A DNA stretch of 64,000 nt from Bacillota bacterium (GTDB lineage: Bacteria; Bacillota; Clostridia; Lachnospirales; Lachnospiraceae): contig JAEYLX010000075.1 of NCBI GenBank assembly GCA_023407575.1, forward strand, positions 248,001-312,000, in the 5' to 3' direction. Position numbers and translations under genes: made by a program. The notes below the pieces were generated by a model. It was given only the letters and a program-made list of their open reading frames with translations, ran no database searches and was not told the DNA's origin. Below are positions 53,835-62,296 of this stretch, piece after piece. Numbering within the stretch: the first letter of the stretch is position 1; every line of letters begins with the position of its first letter.

Positions 53835-54878
53835 CTATGCTAAATTTTTATACCAGATACCGCAAGCACCCTCCACAGATACCATACATGGTCCGATGGC
53901 ATTAAAGGGTGTACATACCTTGCTAAATAGCGGACATTCCACCGGATTGATACGACCAAGAATAACCTCAGTACATTTACAACCCTTTGGTAACTTTTCC
54001 TCCACATGCTCCAAAGTACTTCCAGCATCATATTCCTTATATTCCTGTCTTATTTGAAGAGCGGAGGTTTCAATTACACCAATCCCTCGCCAGTGGTCCT
54101 CTGTTTCTTCAAAGTAGGTATCAACCATCGCCAATGCTTTGAGATTTCCTTCTTCTGAGACAGCGTTCTTATATAAATTCTTTGCACTTGGTTTCTTATT
54201 CTTAACTTGCTGTATTATCTCATAAATGGCTGCCAGGATATGTTCTCCTTCAAAGCCAGCAATAATAAAGGGCTTTTGATACTTCTCTGCTAAAGGCTCA
54301 TACGCTGCACTGCCAGTAATAACACTAACATGACCTGGACAGATAAAAGCATCAATTTCCTTTTCATTTTCACAGATATAGCCAAGAGCTGGCAGAGTTG
54401 CTTTAATTGAAGTCATCAGTTTTAAATTTTTAATATTGTCTTTTATCATTTCTTCCAGCATTAGAGCATAGATGGGTGTTGTGGTTTCAAAGCCAACCGC
54501 AGCAAAGACAAATTGTGTATTTACTTCCTCTTTTGCTATTTGAAGTGCTGCTAAGGGAGAATATAGAATTCGAACCTTAGCACCAATAGCCTTAGCTTCG
54601 GTCAAGGACATCTTATTACCCTTTACCTTCATCATATCTCCAAAGGTTAACACACAACAATTTTCCTGCAATGCATAGTCCACCAAACGATCGATATAGG
54701 CAGAAGAGGTGACACAAACAGGACATCCCGGACCAGAGATTAATTTAATCTTAGAGGATAATAGACTTCTGATACCACTTTTAAAAATACTTCCGGTATG
54801 CGTACCGCACACCTCCATAATCTTAATCTGGGGTCCATCATATTGTAGAAGTGCATCCTTAATTTGCTCCAGTGTCAT
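53835..54878 (-). CDS. hypD: Hydrogenase maturation protein HypD
   Basis: A 347-residue iron-sulfur scaffold on which the Fe(CN)2CO group is built with HypC. Key Cys present: C24 in MEVCGTHTGS, C52 and C55 in SGPGCPVCVT, and the C-terminal cluster Cys (CKCTEVILGRINPVECPLF; VCTPFNAIGPC; GACGIW). ATG 54878 follows GAGGAGGTTATGGCAG and lies inside the end of hypC, an overlap of 20 bases. Confidence 0.95.
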   Translation of the reverse strand: MTLEQIKDALLQYDGPQIKIMEVCGTHTGSIFKSGIRSLLSSKIKLISGPGCPVCVTSSAYIDRLVDYALQENCCVLTFGDMMKVKGNKMSLTEAKAIGAKVRILYSPLAALQIAKEEVNTQFVFAAVGFETTTPIYALMLEEMIKDNIKNLKLMTSIKATLPALGYICENEKEIDAFICPGHVSVITGSAAYEPLAEKYQKPFIIAGFEGEHILAAIYEIIQQVKNKKPSAKNLYKNAVSEEGNLKALAMVDTYFEETEDHWRGIGVIETSALQIRQEYKEYDAGSTLEHVEEKLPKGCKCTEVILGRINPVECPLFSKVCTPFNAIGPCMVSVEGACGIWYKNLA

Positions 54879-55095
54879 CTGCCATAACCTCCTCAAGCTC
54901 TGCAAAGATCTCAAGTATCTCCTCAGCTGCGTCTTTCTTCATAACCTCCATAACACAACCGGCATGAATAAGTACATAATCTCCTACTTTAGCAGAAACA
55001 AGCTTTATATTCGCTTGAGTGATATTATTCATAATATTAACTTTTGCCATATCTCCATTTATTTCAACGATTTTTCCTGGAACTGCAACACACAT
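54859..55095 (-). CDS. hypC: Hydrogenase maturation chaperone HypC
   Basis: A 78-residue chaperone. MCVAVPGKIVEI begins with the essential Cys 2, which carries the Fe group to the large subunit. Length is normal. It overlaps hypD and follows hypF by 6 bp. Confidence 0.95.
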   Translation of the reverse strand: MCVAVPGKIVEINGDMAKVNIMNNITQANIKLVSAKVGDYVLIHAGCVMEVMKKDAAEEILEIFAELEEVMADDTGAN

Positions 55096-55101
55096 AATTT
55101 A

Positions 55102-57741
55102 TCAGCCTTTCTGATTTAAACCTATATAAGCTTGTCCAAGGCTAATTCCACCGTCATTTGGAGGAACTGCCAAATTAACATATACTTCAAAATCTTTCCT
55201 TCTCAAAACCTCAAGTGTCCGTTCTGACAATACGGTGTTTTGAAAAACTCCACCACTTAAGGCAATGCAATTCGTTCCATACTTACTTTTAAGTTCAAGG
55301 CAAACTGCAAGAATTGCATCAGCTACAGCATAATGAAAGCCCAGAGCAAGTGCTCCTATCTCTTCTATGTTCCTAAGCCTGCAAAGCATTTCAAATACAG
55401 GTTTTGAATCTATCCTTATTATCTCATATTCTTTCTCAATTGCAAAGGAAAGCTTTATGGGTTTCTTACCCTCTCTCCTTGCAAGTACAGCTTCTCGCTC
55501 CAGTAAAGCTCCGCATTCTCCTTCATATCGATTGATATGAGCGATATTCAGGATAGATGCTACCGCATCAAAGAGACGTCCTGCACTGGAGGACCAGACA
55601 GTATTCACTTTATGTTGCAGAGCTGCCTTGATAATTGGTTTACGTTCATCCTGTACATACTCTTCGAGCCCTGTCTCAATTAAAAAGCAGGAAGCTGTTT
55701 TTCTGGCATCACGCATGGAATCATCACCGCCTAACATCAGGCTGTATTTTAGTTGACCTGCTCGAATATATTCTGCGCCTTCACATATCAGGAATTCACC
55801 GCCCCAGACATTACCGTCTGTTCCATAACCAGTGCCATCAAAAGAAACACCAATTACCTTTCCTTTTAAATCATGCTCTGCCATAACACTTGCAACATGG
55901 GCATGATGATGCTGAACTTGTAAAACTGGTATTCCCAAGGTTTTTGTAAAACCAGTTGAGAAATAATTAGGATGCAAATCGCATACCGCCAAAGTAGGTT
56001 TCATTTTTAAGAGTCTGGATAAATCCTGAAGCGAATTCTCATATTCCTCCAGAACGGATACTTCCTCAAGGTCACCAAAATACTGTGATAAAACTGCTTT
56101 TCCATTATGATAGAGACAAAAAGAAGCCTTTAAATCTCCTCCAGCTGCAAAAATTGCTTTTTCTTTGCTTATGGAATCTTCTATCTCTATCTTTTGATTT
56201 ACCTTACCGTTTAGAGCCTCATTTATGTTATTTAATTCATTCCTTATATTGTTATTTTGTTCTATAAATACAGGATAAGGTACATAACCTCTGCTTCTTC
56301 TTATTAATTGAGGTTTGCCATCAATTATTTTCGCAACCGAGTCATCTACCGAACGTATAATCCTTCTGGTATTATATAAAACTCCATCCAGGTATTCTGA
56401 ATTCATAGATAACATCTTGATATCATCTCTGATAATTGGCTCAGAGGAGTAATTTGCACTGGTCATGATAAGTGGCCCGCAAGCCTGTAAGAGTAAATGC
56501 TGCAACGGTGTATACGGTAAAAATGCCCCGCAATACATACTTCCCCTTACCGTAGAAGGAGCAAAGTTGTTGGTATGCAGGTATAATAATACAATTGGTC
56601 TGGCATTTGTTTTTAACAATGCTTCCTCTTCTTTCGATACCTGGCAATAGTTATTAATCTGCTCCAGGTCAGGAAACATTACAGCAAATGGTTTTTCTTC
56701 TCTGCCTTTTAATTTTCTTAAGTTTTTAACAGTATCTTCTCGAAAAGGGGAACATACCAGATGATAACCACCAATCCCTTTTACTGCAACTATCCCACCA
56801 CTGTTAATAACAGATATTGCTCTCTCCAGCACCTTCTCTGAATCAGCTTTATCTCTTAATGCCATGATTTTATTCGTTGCATCATCTAAATTATCTGTGA
56901 GAACCAATTCATTAACCACATTCTGTTTAACTAATTTATCCTGGAAAATCAAAAATGGACCACAATCATAACAGGAGATGGTCTGGGCATGTAATCTTCT
57001 ATCTTCTGTATCCGTATACTCCTTCTGGCAGTCTGAGCACATCTTAAAGTCTACCATAGTCGTATTGTCTCTGTCGTAAGGTAATTCTTCCATAATGGTG
57101 TAGCGTGGCCCGCAGGACATGCAACTAATAAAGGGATTTAGGTGACGTCGGTTTGTCTCTTCTAATAATTCCTTCTGGCAATGTACACATACAGGCAAGT
57201 CCGGTGGTATAATTGATGAATCCCCATTGTTACCGCTTTCCAGTATAGCAAAGTCCTCATAAATGACATTACGATTCTGTGTCACAACTTGTTTTATATC
57301 TTTTTTTTCTATATCTATTTGTTCTATGTCTTTTTGTTCTATGTCTTTTTGTTCTATGTCTATTTGCTCTATGTCTATTTGTTCTATGTCTTTTTGTTCT
57401 ATGTCTTTTTGTTCTATGTCTTTTTGCTCTATGTCTTTTTGCTCTATGTCTTTTTGTTCTATGTCTTTTTGCTCTATGTCTTTTTGCTCGAACTCTTCCT
57501 GTTCTATCTTAACAATCTGCGCCTGTCCGTTATCGCCATTCTGAAGTTCATTAAGGAATTCTTCAATTGCTTGTTTCTCAGCCTGAACGATAATTTCAAC
57601 AAACCCTCCAACATTGCGCACGGTTCCACAGACAGAAAACTTTTTCGCGACACGATAAACAAGGGGTCGGAAACCAACCCCTTGTACAATACCGTATACC
57701 TTTATTCTTTTTGTTATAAGTTTACTCTTTCCATTATCCAT
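55102..57741 (-). CDS. hypF: Carbamoyltransferase HypF with inserted pentapeptide repeats
   Basis: An 879-residue protein; HypF is usually about 750-780. Acylphosphatase domain from residue 10 (GIVQGVGFRPLVYRVA), zinc fingers with four CxxC pairs (CVHC, CMSC, CSDC, CYDC), YrdC-like domain (GGIVAVKGIGGYHLVC) and Kae1-like domain with VQHHHAHVASVMAEH. Residues 85-149 are thirteen EQKDI/EQIDI pentapeptides, placed in the acylphosphatase domain before its last strand (YEDFAILES). All catalytic parts remain, so function is likely kept. It transfers carbamoyl from carbamoyl phosphate to HypE. The start lies within the end of hypB. Confidence 0.93.
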   Translation of the reverse strand: MDNGKSKLITKRIKVYGIVQGVGFRPLVYRVAKKFSVCGTVRNVGGFVEIIVQAEKQAIEEFLNELQNGDNGQAQIVKIEQEEFEQKDIEQKDIEQKDIEQKDIEQKDIEQKDIEQKDIEQIDIEQIDIEQKDIEQKDIEQIDIEKKDIKQVVTQNRNVIYEDFAILESGNNGDSSIIPPDLPVCVHCQKELLEETNRRHLNPFISCMSCGPRYTIMEELPYDRDNTTMVDFKMCSDCQKEYTDTEDRRLHAQTISCYDCGPFLIFQDKLVKQNVVNELVLTDNLDDATNKIMALRDKADSEKVLERAISVINSGGIVAVKGIGGYHLVCSPFREDTVKNLRKLKGREEKPFAVMFPDLEQINNYCQVSKEEEALLKTNARPIVLLYLHTNNFAPSTVRGSMYCGAFLPYTPLQHLLLQACGPLIMTSANYSSEPIIRDDIKMLSMNSEYLDGVLYNTRRIIRSVDDSVAKIIDGKPQLIRRSRGYVPYPVFIEQNNNIRNELNNINEALNGKVNQKIEIEDSISKEKAIFAAGGDLKASFCLYHNGKAVLSQYFGDLEEVSVLEEYENSLQDLSRLLKMKPTLAVCDLHPNYFSTGFTKTLGIPVLQVQHHHAHVASVMAEHDLKGKVIGVSFDGTGYGTDGNVWGGEFLICEGAEYIRAGQLKYSLMLGGDDSMRDARKTASCFLIETGLEEYVQDERKPIIKAALQHKVNTVWSSSAGRLFDAVASILNIAHINRYEGECGALLEREAVLARREGKKPIKLSFAIEKEYEIIRIDSKPVFEMLCRLRNIEEIGALALGFHYAVADAILAVCLELKSKYGTNCIALSGGVFQNTVLSERTLEVLRRKDFEVYVNLAVPPNDGGISLGQAYIGLNQKG
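57295..57489. repeat. 15-bp coding minisatellite in hypF
   Basis: Thirteen units of TCTATGTCTTTTTGT (plus strand) with few changes: T/C at the Gln or Ile codon edge and T/A giving Lys or Ile. Unit length is a multiple of three, so copy-number change keeps the frame. Confidence 0.95.
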
Positions 57742-58367
57742 GCTGCTACTTCTTCAAAACCTTCTCCTGTTTTACCGGATACTTTAATGACAGGAGCGGT
57801 CTTGTTTTGAGCTCTCACACCCTTCATAAAAAAGTCTTCGTCAAAATCAATATAAGGTAATAGGTCACATTTGTTTAAGATGATAATATCAGCTTTCTCA
57901 AATGCAAGTGGATATTTATAAGGCTTATCGCTGCCCTCAGTTACGGTGGAGATTAACATTTTTGCATGTTCTCCAATCATAAATTCTGCAGGGCAAACAA
58001 GATTGCCTATGTTCTCAATGAATAAAACTCCGTTGGAAAGCTTTAATTCGTCAACTGCATTGCCAATTAACGGTGAGTCAAGATGACAAGCTCCACCGGT
58101 ATTAATCTGAATTGCGTTAACACCAAGTGCCTGTAAGGTCTTGGTATCAAAGTCTGCTTCAATATCTCCTTCGATTACATAAGGAGTTACCTTATCCAGA
58201 CGCTTGATAATATTAATTAATGATGTAGTTTTACCTGCACCTGGTGCACCCATGACATTAATTGCGTAAATTCCGCTGTTCGTCAAGGAGGCATTAATCT
58301 GTGAGGCTACCTCATCATTTTTATCATATACGGATTGCATTACTTCAATTTCTTTATTTTCTGACAT
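57714..58367 (-). CDS. hypB: Hydrogenase nickel insertion GTPase HypB
   Basis: A 217-residue GTPase. P-loop G40APGAGKTT48, metal site C94-H95 in NTGGACHLDSPL and C125 in ENIGNLVCPAEF, and NKCDLLPY for guanine. It lacks the N-terminal CxxCGC motif and His stretch of some homologues, so it keeps only the low-affinity nickel site. It lies 14 bp after hypA; its end overlaps hypF by 28 bases. Confidence 0.95.
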   Translation of the reverse strand: MSENKEIEVMQSVYDKNDEVASQINASLTNSGIYAINVMGAPGAGKTTSLINIIKRLDKVTPYVIEGDIEADFDTKTLQALGVNAIQINTGGACHLDSPLIGNAVDELKLSNGVLFIENIGNLVCPAEFMIGEHAKMLISTVTEGSDKPYKYPLAFEKADIIILNKCDLLPYIDFDEDFFMKGVRAQNKTAPVIKVSGKTGEGFEEVAAWIMERVNL

Positions 58368-58381
58368 AGAAACCTCCTATG

Positions 58382-58720
58382 CTATACTTCAATCGACTTG
58401 ATGTAGAACTCTTTCCCGATTTCAGTTGGACCGCCTTCCCCCTTGCAAACAGGACATTCAAAGGTAAAAGGCTTACGGATAAATAATTCACCGCATTGAT
58501 TGCATTTTAATCTTGGTGCAATTCGTTCCATCTGTAATTTTGCATGCTGACATCTGGTTCCTTCTGCAATAATTTCAAAATACAACTCAATGGAGCTGGC
58601 AACATATCCAGAATAATCTCCAACAACGAGATTAATTACTTTTACATCAGCAGCATCATTCTTAATTGCAAATTCTTCAGCAATTTCTATGATTCGCTGG
58701 GTGATTGGGTATTCATGCAT
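58382..58720 (-). CDS. hypA: Hydrogenase nickel chaperone HypA
   Basis: A 112-residue metallochaperone. His 2 binds nickel (MHEYPITQ), and zinc is held by C73, C76, C89 and C92 (KCNQCG; CPVC). It starts inside the 3' end of echF (34-base overlap), which ties maturation genes directly to the structural operon. Confidence 0.95.
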   Translation of the reverse strand: MHEYPITQRIIEIAEEFAIKNDAADVKVINLVVGDYSGYVASSIELYFEIIAEGTRCQHAKLQMERIAPRLKCNQCGELFIRKPFTFECPVCKGEGGPTEIGKEFYIKSIEV

Positions 58721-59052
58721 TTTATAAACTCATCCCTTGTCTTTTCCTGTGAAGGAGTGGTGTAATTATGTTCCATGTTGAGACATTTCTTAGGGCATAC
58801 TTCAACGCAGCTATTACACTGAATACATTTGAAACGCTCGATACTCCAGGAAGCATCTGCTTTTTTTACCTTAATTGCTCCGGTAGGACATCTTCTGTCA
58901 CACATACCACAGAAAATACAATCCTCAATTACAATTCCAATGCTGCCTCTGGTACGTTCAAAATTCTCCTTTGGTTTGATTGGATACATTGTTGTATAAG
59001 GTCCATGAAATAAATTTTTAAACAGAGTCTTGCTCATACTTAAAATAGACAT
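58687..59052 (-). CDS. echF: Ech hydrogenase subunit EchF, 2[4Fe-4S] ferredoxin
   Basis: A 121-residue NuoI-like subunit. Two cluster motifs: C45xxC48xxC51xxxC55 (DCIFCGMCDRRCP) and C76xxC79xxC82xxxC86 (KCIQCNSCVEVCP). It takes electrons from ferredoxin to EchC. Several in-frame ATGs exist; I chose 59052 (MSILSMSKTLFKNLFHGP) by likeness to EchF proteins, though the ribosome site is not ideal. It overlaps hypA. Confidence 0.9.
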   Translation of the reverse strand: MSILSMSKTLFKNLFHGPYTTMYPIKPKENFERTRGSIGIVIEDCIFCGMCDRRCPTGAIKVKKADASWSIERFKCIQCNSCVEVCPKKCLNMEHNYTTPSQEKTRDEFIKCMNTQSPSES

Positions 59053-59110
59053 TATAATAACCATACCTTTCATGCTACCTGCAAACTTTGGCCGCAGGCA
59101 CAATATTTGT

Positions 59111-59220
59111 AGAGCGAATAAAAGTCTTATTCACTCTGTGAAGATGTTTTTCCTTCACACTAACTCCACGATACCTCTGGCATCTTATTGATCTCGTTAG
59201 TAAGGTGTATCAATACCTTA
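59111..59220 (-). other. Stem-loops between echE and echF
   Basis: Three hairpins in the gap: AGAGCGAATAA / TTATTCACTCT (59111-59137), GTGAAG / CTTCAC (59138-59158) and TAAGGT / ACCTTA (59201-59220). None has a clear T-run for leftward transcripts. RNA processing or stability elements are a likely role. Confidence 0.5.
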
Positions 59221-59223
59221 CTA

Positions 59224-60303
59224 TTATCTCTCGGTACAGCTGATACAAGGATCAATGGTCACCACCAGAATCGGAACATCAGCGAGTGCACAATCTTTCA
59301 GCGTTTCCATTAATGCAGGCACATTAGCAAAGGTAGGTGTGCGGACTCTTACCCTATCCAGGAATTTCGTTCCGTTACCTTTTGCATAATACACTACCTC
59401 CCCGCGTGGTTGCTCGATTAAGGTGAAATGTTCACCATTTGGATTACCAGTTACTTTAACTTTAATGTCGCCATCTGGAATAATCGCAATACATTGTTTG
59501 ATTATATCAATTGCTTGAAGAACTTCTCTCATTCTAACAGAGGTTCTAGCATAGCAGTCACCTGCTTCTTCTACAATTGGTTCAAAATTAATCTTACCAT
59601 ATGCTGCATAGCCTGTGGTTCTCATATCTCTTACAATTCCGCTGGCTCTAGCCATAGGACCTACCGCACCAGTGTCTATCGCTGCTTGCTTAGATAATAC
59701 ACCTACACCTTGGGTACGAAGTTTAACCGTTTTATCATTTAAGAATACTTCAATAGTCTCTTTTAATTCTTTCTCGAGCTTTGTAAGTACATCAACAATC
59801 TTATTTAAAGTTTCAGCACTAATGTCTTTTCTTACACCACCAACATCACATACGGAGAAGATAACACGTCCTCCGGTGGTTTCTTCAAAGATATCAAGAA
59901 CCTGCTCTCTTAATCGAAAGGACTGCATAAACAAACTTTCAAAACCAAAAGCATCTGCCAGTAAGCCCATCCATAAAATATGACTGTGCATACGGGATAA
60001 CTCTGCCCAGATGGTTCTTAAAAATTCTGCCCTTTCTGGAATCTTAACCTCCATAATGCTTTCTACCGCCATACAGTAGCCCATACCATGCATAAAGGAA
60101 CAGATACCGCAGATTCTTTCTGCTACATAGGTGTATTGAAGATAATCCTTCTTCTCAACTAATTTTTCAAGTCCACGGTGAATATATCCAATTCTAGGAA
60201 TAGCTTCAATAACACGCTCATCCTCTAGCACCAAATCCAAATGAATTGGTTCTGGAAGTACTGGATGCTGGGGACCAAATGGAACTACCGTTCTCTTACC
60301 CAT
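59224..60303 (-). CDS. echE: Ech hydrogenase large subunit EchE (NiFe site)
   Basis: A 359-residue NuoD-like subunit holding the NiFe centre. N-terminal ligands C65 and C68 in ERICGICSFMHG, C-terminal ligands C353 and C356 in DPCISCTER, which is also the very end of the protein. There is no C-terminal extension to be cut, and no endopeptidase gene in the hyp cluster. ATG 60303 follows AAAGGAGGGGAAAATTA; the frame is open 49 codons upstream without signals. It overlaps echD by 8 bases. Confidence 0.95.
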   Translation of the reverse strand: MGKRTVVPFGPQHPVLPEPIHLDLVLEDERVIEAIPRIGYIHRGLEKLVEKKDYLQYTYVAERICGICSFMHGMGYCMAVESIMEVKIPERAEFLRTIWAELSRMHSHILWMGLLADAFGFESLFMQSFRLREQVLDIFEETTGGRVIFSVCDVGGVRKDISAETLNKIVDVLTKLEKELKETIEVFLNDKTVKLRTQGVGVLSKQAAIDTGAVGPMARASGIVRDMRTTGYAAYGKINFEPIVEEAGDCYARTSVRMREVLQAIDIIKQCIAIIPDGDIKVKVTGNPNGEHFTLIEQPRGEVVYYAKGNGTKFLDRVRVRTPTFANVPALMETLKDCALADVPILVVTIDPCISCTER

Positions 60304-60652
60304 TAATTTTCCCCTCCTTTGGCTTATATGGTGTTGGTTCTGGTAAAATATAAAGTGAATTATTAAAATCAAAGGAAATGTTCTTAATTTGAACACCAAA
60401 TAGTTCTTTAATCTCATTCTCATAAAGGAATGCAAAGTTATACATAACACTAATACTTGAAATTTCTTCCTCTGTATCAGTAACGAATCTAAGATGTATT
60501 AAATCATAGTCTTTTTCAAAAGTATAGCTTAATTCCATACCATCTTTCGCTGTACAGGTGATTGCTACAAGTCTGTAGCCTTCATTCTTAAGGCTAAGAG
60601 TTTCAGCTAATAAATCAGTAGATAAAATCTGCTTAATTGTTTGTTGAGCCAT
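60296..60652 (-). CDS. echD: Ech hydrogenase subunit EchD (NuoC-like)
   Basis: A 118-residue soluble subunit of the 30-kDa NADH dehydrogenase family. Late landmarks: SVMYNFAFLYENEIKELFGVQI and PEPTPYKPKEG. Order and overlap with echE support the call. It helps hold the large subunit to the complex. Confidence 0.9.
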   Translation of the reverse strand: MAQQTIKQILSTDLLAETLSLKNEGYRLVAITCTAKDGMELSYTFEKDYDLIHLRFVTDTEEEISSISVMYNFAFLYENEIKELFGVQIKNISFDFNNSLYILPEPTPYKPKEGKING

Positions 60653-60796
60653 CGATTACTCCATTCCACCGCTTTGGGGCGGTAACTATATTATATCCTT
60701 ATCGCAGAAAGGGTTTTTCAATTCATCCTTTTCAGTATATCCATTCTAGGAAATTTCTTCCCTCCAAAAGGATATTTCATAAGAACTAATGAACTT

Positions 60797-61231
60797 TTAT
60801 TTCTTCTTTCTAGCGTATTTTTGCTTTTCTTCTAATACAGCTAAACCTTTTACAACACCGTCAATAATTGCTTCAGGACGAGCTGCACATCCTGGTACAT
60901 ATACATCAACTGGAAGAACCTTATCAACTCCACCTACAATATTGTAGCATTCAGCAAAAATGCCTCCTGTATTGGCACAAATACCAACAGCAACAACTAC
61001 CTTAGGATCAGGCATCTGCTCATATAACTGCTTAACAACCGGAATGTTCTGTTCATTCACACTACCTGTGATTAACAATACATCCGCATGCTTCGGATTA
61101 CCTGTATTAATAATACCAAAGCGCTCAACATCGTATAACGGTGTCAGACAAGCAAGTACTTCTATATCACAGCCATTACAGCTGGAACCGTCATAATGTA
61201 AAATCCATGGTGATTTCTTAATCGCTTTCAT
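60797..61231 (-). CDS. echC: Ech hydrogenase small subunit EchC
   Basis: A 144-residue NuoB-like subunit with the proximal 4Fe-4S cluster: C18 and C21 (SSCNGCDIE), C85 (VGICANTGG) and C115 (VPGCAARPE). It passes electrons from EchF to the NiFe site. GGAGACGATTGA precedes the ATG. Stem-loops lie in the gaps on both sides. Confidence 0.95.
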   Translation of the reverse strand: MKAIKKSPWILHYDGSSCNGCDIEVLACLTPLYDVERFGIINTGNPKHADVLLITGSVNEQNIPVVKQLYEQMPDPKVVVAVGICANTGGIFAECYNIVGGVDKVLPVDVYVPGCAARPEAIIDGVVKGLAVLEEKQKYARKKK

Positions 61232-61246
61232 TCAATCGTCTCCATT

Positions 61247-61420
61247 CTGCTGCCTTGCAGCAGCAACTAGCTTATAGAAAGACACACAAATGGCTTTTTA
61301 TAGAGCGAATATTCTTTATATAATTCGCTTTTCTTCAATTCTGCTGCTCTTTAGCAGCTCATTCACCATAAAAAGACACGTAAGTGATCTTATATCAATC
61401 ATAATTATAATTCGCTTTTC
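61247..61420 (-). other. Repeated stem-loops between echB and echC
   Basis: The 204-bp gap holds an imperfect duplication of about 90 bp. Hairpins: CTGCTGC-CTT-GCAGCAG (61247-61263), GCTGCT-CTTT-AGCAGC (61343-61358) and AGCGAAT / ATTCGCT (61304-61329). ATTCGCTTTTC recurs at 61323 and 61410; AAAGACAC also recurs. The AGAGCGAAT phrase is also found in the echE-echF gap. Confidence 0.6.
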
Positions 61421-61435
61421 ATTAAACCGACTTTA

Positions 61436-62296
61436 TTATTTTATTACAGAAAGGATGAAAAGGTTTAAGGAAGCTAATATTCCTGTTACTAACCAAGAAG
61501 ATACAAAAGCTTGCTGCCATTTCAGACGTGCCATTGCATTATCAATAATGATTTCAAGGAAATAAGTAAGCAAGCAAGCTGCTACAGCTACTACATGACT
61601 TACTGGTGTACTTGATGCAAAGAATACATATACAAGTGTTAAAGTGATAATAACCTCGTACCAGTGAGTGATTTCAATCACTGCCAAGTCTCTACCGGAA
61701 TATTCAGTTGTAATACCTTTAACAATCTCCTGATGTCCATGATGGGACATACTTAAGTCAAAAGGAGATTTTCTAAGTTTAAAGGCAAGGATGAATAATA
61801 ATCCAAGAAATACACCTGGTAAATATACAATTGCAGGCTTATCGGCACTAATAATATCGTGAATAAAGAAGCTGCCATTCGCGTAATATAAAGCCACGCA
61901 AGTAAGTAACACCATTGGCTCATATGCCATAATCTGAAGAAGCTCTCTCTCGGAACCGATAGTACTGTATGGTGAATTAGAAGCATAACCACCAAGTACA
62001 AAGAAGATGGAGCCAAGGGTCAGTGCGAAGATTGCAAGTAGGATATCTCCGCCAGAAACCAGGATTACGGTTGTAAATGCCACAAAAATCAAGGAGATAT
62101 AAACAAAAAAACGATGCATGGAATTAACTTCGATAGATTCCTTATTGATCAATTTCAATACATCATAAAAAGGTTGCAATACCGGAGGGCCTTGTCTTCC
62201 CTGAAGACGGGCACTAATAACTCGGTCAATTCCTGTCAGTAAGCCACCAACCAGTGGCGCTAAAATAAGTATTCCAATTGTTATTAATATTATCAT
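61436..62296 (-). CDS. echB: Ech hydrogenase membrane subunit EchB (NuoH-like)
   Basis: A 286-residue membrane protein with about eight helices. NuoH landmarks: GIDRVISARLQGRQGPPVLQPFYD (quinone-site-like loop), SVGSERELLQIMAYEP-type stretch seen as STIGSERELLQIMAYEPM, and FDLSMSHHGHQEIVKGITTEYSG. It anchors the peripheral arm and takes part in ion movement. It shares one base with the echA stop (TAATG). Confidence 0.94.
   Translation of the reverse strand: MIILITIGILILAPLVGGLLTGIDRVISARLQGRQGPPVLQPFYDVLKLINKESIEVNSMHRFFVYISLIFVAFTTVILVSGGDILLAIFALTLGSIFFVLGGYASNSPYSTIGSERELLQIMAYEPMVLLTCVALYYANGSFFIHDIISADKPAIVYLPGVFLGLLFILAFKLRKSPFDLSMSHHGHQEIVKGITTEYSGRDLAVIEITHWYEVIITLTLVYVFFASSTPVSHVVAVAACLLTYFLEIIIDNAMARLKWQQAFVSSWLVTGILASLNLFILSVIK

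Noticed and set aside
57289..57810. Plus-strand ORFs of up to 173 codons over the hypF repeat
   Set aside because: They are by-products of the 15-bp repeat read backward, giving Phe/Leu/Tyr/Cys runs; hypF is complete and well placed on the other strand.
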